Positions 57,238 through 64,000 of a stretch of 64,000 nt of DNA are shown here, in pieces; within the stretch, counting starts at the first letter, position 1; each line of letters starts with the position of its first letter. Origin of the DNA: Dolomedes plantarius (taxonomy: Eukaryota > Arthropoda > Arachnida > Araneae > Dolomedidae); the NCBI GenBank assembly GCA_907164885.2, contig OU015501.1:57667769-57731768 (forward strand). Direction: 5' to 3'. The notes below the pieces were generated by a model, which saw only the letters and a program-made list of their open reading frames with translations, made no database searches and was not told the origin of the DNA. The position numbers and the translations under genes are program-made.

Positions 57238-57904
57238 GGGAACAAGGCACCTTCAATATCGGTCTTCTTTAAATTTCAATATACCATAATTTATACACAC
57301 CATGAGTATAATTAACATTATTTTCTACTATACTGGAGATACTTAGAATTCACAACTGAGTATTTTGTGGAGGAATAAGACCTGTTTATCAAAAAATTCT
57401 TCAAAAATGTTGCAATTTTTCAAAAAGTTCCACGTGTATTCATTTTTTTCTGATATCATCCAAATTTCTCATAATTGTTAATTGAAGTGTTTGTCATGAA
57501 ACTGTGCATAATTCTTTGAAATCACAAATATTTTTCAAATTTATAGACCATAAATTAAAGTAAAAACATAAAAACTTGAAAAATAACAGGCAGAATAAAA
57601 AAAAATATATTTAAGACTTTTGATTCATACAAAAAAATGCACGTTTATATTTATATACATATGGTAAACTTATAATACAAAATTTAAGGATTTTAATTAA
57701 TATAGAATGCGCATAGTGCATTTTGGAAAACTTTAGCATTTTTGAAAAAAATTTTGAAAAACATGCATTATTCTGCCAAAAATTCCTTATTTTAAATTTA
57801 AAAGGTTTTTAATGTAGTAAAATAGAAAATTAATTATTCTCAATTTGTATATAGAGTTAAAAATTATGAATTGCAAAATTCGAATTTGAAGGTCCCTTGT
57901 CCCT
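57238..57904. mobile_element. Non-autonomous element between TTAA sites, 667 bp
   Basis: TTAA|GGGAACAAGGCACCTTCAA on the left and the reverse of AGGGACAAGGGACCTTCAA|TTAA-side on the right agree at 16 of 19 positions. TTAA flanks both ends (57234-57237, 57905-57908). The interior is AT-rich with no coding sequence. It resembles in style the element at 15691 and may be Kolobok-like. Confidence 0.65.
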
Positions 57905-57908
57905 TTAA

Positions 57909-58494
57909 AACTAGAAAGACAGCTGCCGTCATTTTGACGGTTTCGGACATACTATTGAACACTATATCTGTAACACTGTCCTCAGGCTTCTGAAATTTTA
58001 TGAATTTTTCTAGTTTTACTCGAAATATGCACACACATTTACAAAATTATATTCGACAGTAAAGAGGGGAAGAAAATGTGTTGTATACCTACAAAGACTG
58101 AAAGCCATCGATTTGACGGCGATATAGAATACAGGCCGAAATCTTTAAAATAATAGCGGAAAAATGTTAGTTATTTTTCGTCTCTTACTTCTTTTGAAAA
58201 TAACAGAAATATTGGCTCTTCGGAAATATTGGTGTTGAAAGATAAAGACTGCACAAACCATGCATATATTTTTACGGATAAGCAATACCAGGTGATCAAC
58301 CCGGCATACTTGCATTAAACTATATCTAAATCTATACTAATGTATTATATATTGGAATGAAATAGTTCAAAATGTAAAGTATTTGACCATTTGAAAAAAC
58401 ATTAAATATTTTAAATTCTTGATTTTATTTCCAACCGTCAAAATGACGGTGTTCAGTCTTTTTAGTAAGAAAAATAAAATCAGTCTTTCTAGTG
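57909..58494. mobile_element. piggyBac-like MITE, 586 bp
   Basis: TTAA|AACTAGAAAGAC on the left and GTCTTTCTAGTG|TTAA on the right. The TAGAAAGA core is that of piggyBac ends and TTAA is its target. Subterminal palindromes CCGTCATTTTGACGG (57926) and CCGTCAAAATGACGG (58436) are also mirrored. No coding sequence. It shares its left TTAA with the neighbouring element. Confidence 0.75.
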
Positions 58495-58498
58495 TTAA

Positions 58499-58777
58499 GT
58501 AAAAGTAGGATGCAATAAATACCGTTTTATGCATTACTTAGCAAATATAAATTTTACTTCAGTAATCTCACTCTAAACTATTTATAAAGTTCAAATGTGC
58601 ATCACAACGCAATATATATTTCACTTTTATAAATACACGTGAAAAGAATTCCTGTAACCTCCAATCAGCAGCTGTGGACTATTATTTTTAATCAGCAAAA
58701 TACCGAGTGATTGGATTTCTTTTTATTTCGGGGTAGATTATCTGTTTATATTTTGCTGTTGATGATGCTTTTATGCG
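58499..58777. other. AT-rich DNA, nothing recognised
   Basis: Spacer between a piggyBac-like MITE and the hAT element. Confidence 0.35.
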
Positions 58778-58936
58778 TGCTGATGCAGTGGCGTACCTAA
58801 ACCATTTGGGGCCAGGGGCGGATTTATTTTTGGGCGCCCCCCCCAATAAAAATTGTAATTTTTAACTTTTTCTAATGACATCCAGCCTTTCTTTGCCTTA
58901 ATCAGGCAGTTTCCTTAGGCTATTGACCTGTGCAGA

Positions 58937-59627
58937 CAGTGGCGTGCTCAGGATTTTGTTCTGGGCGGTCAAGGCCTCCATGTGCTAGGGGTCATCCATT
59001 TCCCTGACGCCCTATTATCAGGGTGGACTAGAAGGGGGTTTCTTCTGGGGGGAATGGAATACCCCCTAGCCGAAGAGGGGGGTCAGGGGGTCCTCCCCCA
59101 GAAAATTTTGAAAATTAGGTGTTAAATAGTGCCATTTTAGGCTATCTAGAGTACTAGATGCCACTTCTTAAAAATCATATATCTATGAATTCAGATAAAA
59201 TATTTAAAGCGACGTCCCCGTCATTATTGGAATGAAAATCTAACAAGAAGTGCTTTTTAAAGCAGATACGCGACGAAACAGTGCGTGCGTGCCCTGTTGA
59301 AAAAAAGACGCCTTCAATACTTTGATAGGCAAGGGTTCGGTTCACTCTCGCGGTTCGCGGATAGTACTGTAGAAGTGTAAAACAGCGCTCGGCACTTGGT
59401 TTTAGAAATACTGTTTCTGGCACTGTATAGCGCTAAAATTGTAACAATAAAAATCGCTAAAAATGTAAGTGCAATAAAGATCGTAATGGTAAAGAATAAA
59501 TAACACAATTACTATTAGGCCTATACGAAATATTTTTGCATTATTTTGTAAATTTTAAAAAATTATTTTAACTCTGTGGGGGGTCCTGTCCCGCTTCACC
59601 CACCCCCACCCCGTCGGCACGCCCATG
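58937..59627. mobile_element. Nested hAT-type MITE, 691 bp, 8-bp target duplication
   Basis: TGTGCAGA occurs exactly at 58929-58936 and 59628-59635. Ends are CAGTGGCGTGCTCAGG and the reverse complement of CATGGGCGTGCCGACG. The interior has C- and G-rich subterminal blocks (59041-59100, 59579-59615) and no transposase. It lies wholly within the larger hAT element and so is younger. Confidence 0.85.
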
Positions 59628-59734
59628 TGTGCAGAGAAAAAATTGACAGAATAAGGGAGCGAACTCGTGCAGTACGAGGTGAGCACTCATCATTACTGTT
59701 TAAGCGTTAAATTAATAAAAAATGTCTTATGTCA

Positions 59735-59860
59735 AGGCCTGGGTTCGAGCAATCGAACCAATGACGTACCGCAAGGCACAGCTCCGATACCAACGTTCTA
59801 ACCGCCTGAGCCATGAGCTCGCTAACTTACTGTTCGGTACAAGGTTAAAATCAATTGTAC
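59735..59860 (-). repeat. tRNA-derived SINE head
   Basis: On the minus strand TGGCTCAGGCGG (A box, 59802-59813) is followed by a stem-like block and GGTTCGATTGCT (B box, 59748-59759). Inside the hAT element. Confidence 0.6.
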
Positions 59861-60338
59861 GGCACTGGTTTTCGTTGCATGAATTTTTCGTCAGGCCAAG
59901 GTGAATGGTAAAAGGCTTGGCCGTTTGATTAATGAAAGCGATAATAGTTAAAGACAAAATTCATATTAAAAAGAAAAGGAGCCATTTTGGCGCCAATACT
60001 TACTTATAATATTCAGGTAACTTCAAGGAAAACCAAAGAAATACCTCACTTTGATCTACGTTAACTTTATTGGTAATTCAACTTAAATTTTTTTTACTTT
60101 GCACAAGGCAATACACATTCACAGTATCAGTCTGAAAAATATAGAATGGGAATACATCACCTAGAAAATGCCGTGTTGTGTGAAACCATGTTATATGAGA
60201 CCCAGGGACATTTCCAAAAGGGGGGGGGGGGAGTTGCGTTCTGAAAACTTATTAAAAACAAACATTTTTTTAAAAATTCCATATAAGCAAGTTAAATTAA
60301 GAATTCTGTATTAATTTCAAATAGATAAAAGCCTCCTT

Positions 60339-61485
60339 TTAAAATTGTCCTTTTCTAACTTTTACATCAGGAAATTGTCTAATTGTCTCATGAAAGTTTA
60401 TTTTCATAGACAACTTGTTCTCGATGGATAACATTGCTAGGCCATTTAGTCTGATTTGGCTCATTGTTGAGCGCAAATAGTTTTTGATGACTTTCAATTT
60501 CGAAAAACTTCTTTCACAAGTTGCGACTGAAATGCAAATCGTCAAAAACAACTTTAGTGCTAAACACAAGTTTGGTACTGACTCTTGAAATTCCAAGAAT
60601 GAACTGCAAAACTTGAAGAGCTGACCACTTTTTGACCTCCTCTGAATTAATATTTGAAGGTTATCATTATGGAATGGAATAATATATCTCCTAATGAAAC
60701 ATTCAAACTGGTTCAATCTATGCAGAAACGATTGATGGAGGTCCTTAGACGTAAGGGCTATCCGACCAGTTACGTCTTAGTCTTTTTATTTCTGGCAAAA
60801 CCTCGTACATAGAAAAATCGTCGTAACTTTCGGTTAGACGAGAAATAAGTTCTGGCAATTTCTCATCTGGAGCTTTGTTCAAATTAACCGACTGCAAGAC
60901 TTCAAATTTGTTATGAATGTTCTCCATGGATTTTGTTCTTGTTTGGAGTTCCAAATACAACCTATCTACACATTGGAACATGGACCTCCTTAGTTCTTCT
61001 TGTAAAGATAAACCCTCATCTTTAGCTTTTTCACCCGGCATCATCTTTTTCGATCTTTTTCTGCCTCTCTTTTCAATAGCAATTCCCATTTCTTCACATT
61101 TCTGGGAAGTGAAGTCCAAAGCATCACTAACTAAAGATTCTCTGCTTTCCTTAATAAAAAGTTCCAATGCTCTTAGTTTATTTAAAGCCTTGTCCAAGGA
61201 AATCCCCTAAATTTGCAGGTAATGTTGAGTGTGGTTGATTTCCTCCAAAATGTCTGACCACAGGCGTAGAAACGCTAAAAACTTAAGATCGCAAACATTT
61301 GCCATTATAATCTGAGCTGATCCTCTTGTATCTAGGTTTTCAGACTCGTCGCACAGCTTCTCCACTGCATCGATCAATTTTCCAAATTTTCCAAAACGCA
61401 CAACATTATTCAAATTTTTACGCCAAAGCCAGAATCTGACACAAAGAATCGGCCTGTAATTTCCAGGCTCATCGTCGTCATTCAT
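60339..61485 (-). pseudogene. hAT transposase (ZMYM1-like), three frame segments
   Basis: Segments 61485-61207, 61197-60745 and 60716-60339 follow in order with frame changes between them. The first has MANVCDLKFLAFLRLWSDIL; the second has LNKLRALELFIKESRE and a basic EKRGRKRSKK; the third has ATCERSFSKLKVIKNYLRS and LNGLAMLSIENKL, the C-terminal dimerisation region that is most conserved in hAT proteins of the zinc-finger MYM-type 1 group. The N-terminal zinc finger and the first catalytic residues are not visible, so it is 5'-truncated as well as frameshifted. It lies centrally in the 58786-62734 element. Confidence 0.8.
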
Positions 61486-62734
61486 CAGTCTTTCCTCAAC
61501 CTAATGCTTAAATCGGGACTTCTGACACCAGAAAACTAACCAATTTATAACAGGGCATGATTTAGAAAATTCTTCACTTTAGGCACAACTCGGGATGGGG
61601 CTATGGGGGCCCCCTAACAGTGATGAGGGCGTAAAATTTCCAAAATTGACACACACAAAAAATAATCATGAATCATTGTGAAAGTATCATTTTACCGAGA
61701 ATTGGCTATTTGAAGCGTAAAAGCCTAGAGCATTATCAAATAAGAAAAAGCAATACAACATATTAACTTCTTCATTAAATTAAAACACCAATACAATGCA
61801 ACCAGAAAACCTAAGTAATCCCTTATATGCACTATAGCATACATATGAACTATTCATATAACTATACATATGATGAACCAATCAATCAAATTTGAAAGGA
61901 TATATAAAAAAATTAAAATAAAGACTATCAGCCTATTTAAGGATTTTCATGCGTTTATTGCACTTCTAGGATAAATACGGTTACGTACAAAATTTTAAAA
62001 TTCATCAAGAAAAGTTCGTGGGTTCTGGAATACGACGAAGAATGTCGGGCGATTCTCAGCAACTCAGCGTCAGCTCTATGGCATCTCTCAGCACCATAGG
62101 TGTAGCGTGCTTATAACTTTTTTTTCTTTTTTTTTTTTTTTTGGGGGGGGGGGGGGGGACATGAATTGAATTCAGTTAGAGCCCTCCTCAGCGCTTTGAC
62201 TACCGGACGGTACTTAAAATATGAAATATTGGGATTTTTTGAAATTGAATAAAAATGGAATTGATGTTTGAGTAGTTAGTTATACAATGAGAAAAATAAA
62301 TAAAATATTAATAAAATCAGAAAAAAATATAGCATCGAATTTATGCTATGGATCATATCATTGTTAAAATCTATGTTAAGGCTAAAGACATAATCGGAAT
62401 CTTCAGTTTCACAGTTTGAAAAGGCGGCAAAAAACCCAGCTTCTTAAAAGTTTTCTACAATTTTATGGTTTTAACTGAACTTCTATTAACGTTTTAATTT
62501 ATTTCGAGTTAAGTGGGGGGGGGGGGGGCACGTGAAATGTTGGAAGTCGTTAAAATATGCAAGTGTAATATTTCATAAAGACAATAACGTTCTTCTCTGA
62601 TTTTATTTTTAAATTAAAAATGTAATTTTTTGTAGTAAAGTTATCATTCAATTTTAAAAAAGGCCCCTGTCGTGGGGCCCCCTTAGCAAGTGGGGCCCGG
62701 GGCGGACCACCCTCCCCCCCTTGGTCCGCCACTG

Positions 62735-64000
62735 TGCTGATATTGAGTTTACAAGCTAAAATTGAATTCCCTTTGGAAGCTGTTCCATTTGCGAAAATTT
62801 CTGCGAACATCTTAGGAAAGTTGGCATCACACTGCCATCTCTTGACCTTTCAGTGTACTATTTCTACCTTTAAACTTCTTCTAACATTAACAAGCAATTA
62901 AAAACTTATTTTATACGCAGATATTAGACTACATCACTCATGTTAAAGACGATACATCATTTGTTTAGCCTTTGGAATTCTATTAAGGAGTTTATTTTTT
63001 TTAAAGGCATCTAGTGCTCCTTTACCTTATTTCTTCTACTTTAATAATTATGAACTGTAATGTTAAACAAGATCAGTTGACGCAAGAGTTGACTAAACTT
63101 CAAGTGCCATTGCATCAGTACATAACAAACTTTCTTTTTCACGTAAAATATCCAAAGATTTAAAATCCGAATTGATAAAAACGTTACCAAATATTCTGTA
63201 ATAGGTGCTCGCTTCATTTTCTTATTACTACATCATTCCTGTCATATACTACAATAGTGCTGCCATCTATATTACAAGATAAACACTATAAGTAACATTT
63301 ACATTTGACTAATAATGTGGTGTACTGTAAAAAGCGATAAATTGCCACTAAACATTGAAATTTTATAAATTATCCACTTTTTTTATTACTCTAAACAAGT
63401 GAAATCTTTGTATTAAGTTTGGAGAAAAAAAAGAGCTAGTTTAAACCAGAAATTCAGATGTTTTAAAATAAAGAATTACTACGTATAAAATATACTATAC
63501 AATTTATGAAAATATAGCGTAGTTTCATTGAAGTATAACATTTCAGTAATTATAATAACATTTTGACTTATATGAAAAGAAAATTACTTTCAAGTAGGAG
63601 ATGAAATCATCTTTGATGGAAAACATGCAAATAGAAATGAAAACCAACAAACTAATTCAAAATAATTTATCAAAATTACCTTATCTAAGAAATCATGACA
63701 CATTCATTTCAAATTTAAAGACATTTATAAAATTGTATATATGCATTTAAACAAAATATGTGAAACTCTAAATTCCTAGAGATTCCCACAATCTTATAGA
63801 AGGAAATTATATGAAATCATACATTACTGAATGAACTTGTTTATAGTCAAATCATTTAGAGTTGAAATAGACAATTTACATATTGGTGTTTTATCTACAG
63901 TTTCTCGATGATGACGATGATAAAAATCCAACTTTCTTTTTATATACATCTAAAATAATATTGAATTCTCAAGGTTCATCTGACTGAAATATAAATATTG
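62735..64000. other. AT-rich DNA, nothing recognised
   Basis: No coding, tRNA-like or terminal-repeat signal was seen to the end of the window. Confidence 0.35.

Larger units (their letters stand above)
58786..62734 (-). mobile_element. hAT transposon, 3.9 kb, decayed, with nested insertion
   Basis: The ends are CAGTGGCGTACC at 58786 and the reverse complement of CAGTGGCGGACC at 62734. Eight flanking bases TGCTGATG (58778-58785) and TGCTGATA (62735-62742) agree at seven of eight, as expected for a hAT duplication. GC-rich subterminal blocks with GGGGCC/GGCCCC lie inside both ends. It carries the broken transposase at 60339-61485 on the minus strand, a nested hAT-type element at 58937, a SINE at 59735, and G runs at 60220, 62143 and 62515. 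Confidence 0.8.

Overview
This window reads as intergenic and intronic DNA from an arthropod nuclear genome, most likely a spider. It is strongly AT-rich, has long TA, CT, GT and TTA microsatellites, has no bacterial-style operons, and is filled with decayed transposons. The mix of families fits an arachnid: Tc1/mariner elements including ones with a DUF4817-like N-terminal domain, hAT, piggyBac, pogo, Helitrons, LINEs with an RNase H domain and a C-terminal Cys/His motif, and tRNA-derived SINEs. The arachnid assignment rests on remembered likeness of the transposase and LINE proteins and is inference.

Only weak traces of host genes are visible. Near the left end there may be the 3' end of a small spliced gene on the + strand (exons 3512-3594 and 4216-4260, then poly(A) signals). 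There is a possible first-exon splice donor at 1280 and a possible TATA promoter with a first exon at 54424-54540. None of these could be named.

Layout. 1-5440: AT-rich DNA with the candidate gene. 5455-8000: an array of short palindromes, two LINE C-terminal relics and SINE pieces. 13338-14363: a compact element with about 195-bp inverted repeats around a broken gene of unknown function, lying beside a Tc1 relic and a SINE. 15691-16427: an AT-rich element between TTAA sites. 17555-19780: LINE endonuclease and C-terminal relics, the latter split by a 311-bp element with 32-bp TIRs and a TTA duplication, then a SINE and a hAT relic. 20908-22086: an LTR with repeats in its U3-like part. 22550-25460: a broken Tc1 element and a broken pogo transposase. 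29094-30880: the only intact transposon, a mariner-superfamily element with 230-bp TIRs. 33157-35159: a piggyBac relic with a Tc1-type element inside its last exon. 36737-39332: two deleted mariner-like elements and a hAT element that landed in a SINE. 41184-42250: a Helitron and a tandem duplication. 44061-44545: a diverged 120-bp tandem array. 47965-50640: two LINE relics, one split by a SINE with a 13-bp target duplication. 52288-53065: a mariner-like foldback. 53715-58498: three small DNA elements. 58786-62734: a 3.9-kb hAT element with a second hAT-type element nested in it. 62735-64000: AT-rich DNA.

The window is therefore a record of repeated transposition, with at least five well-supported nested insertions. 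The items most worth pursuing are the inverted-repeat element with the unknown gene (13338-14363), the palindrome array (5455-5703), the intact transposon with unusual catalytic spacing (29094-30880), and the set of perfect short-loop hairpins scattered through the window.
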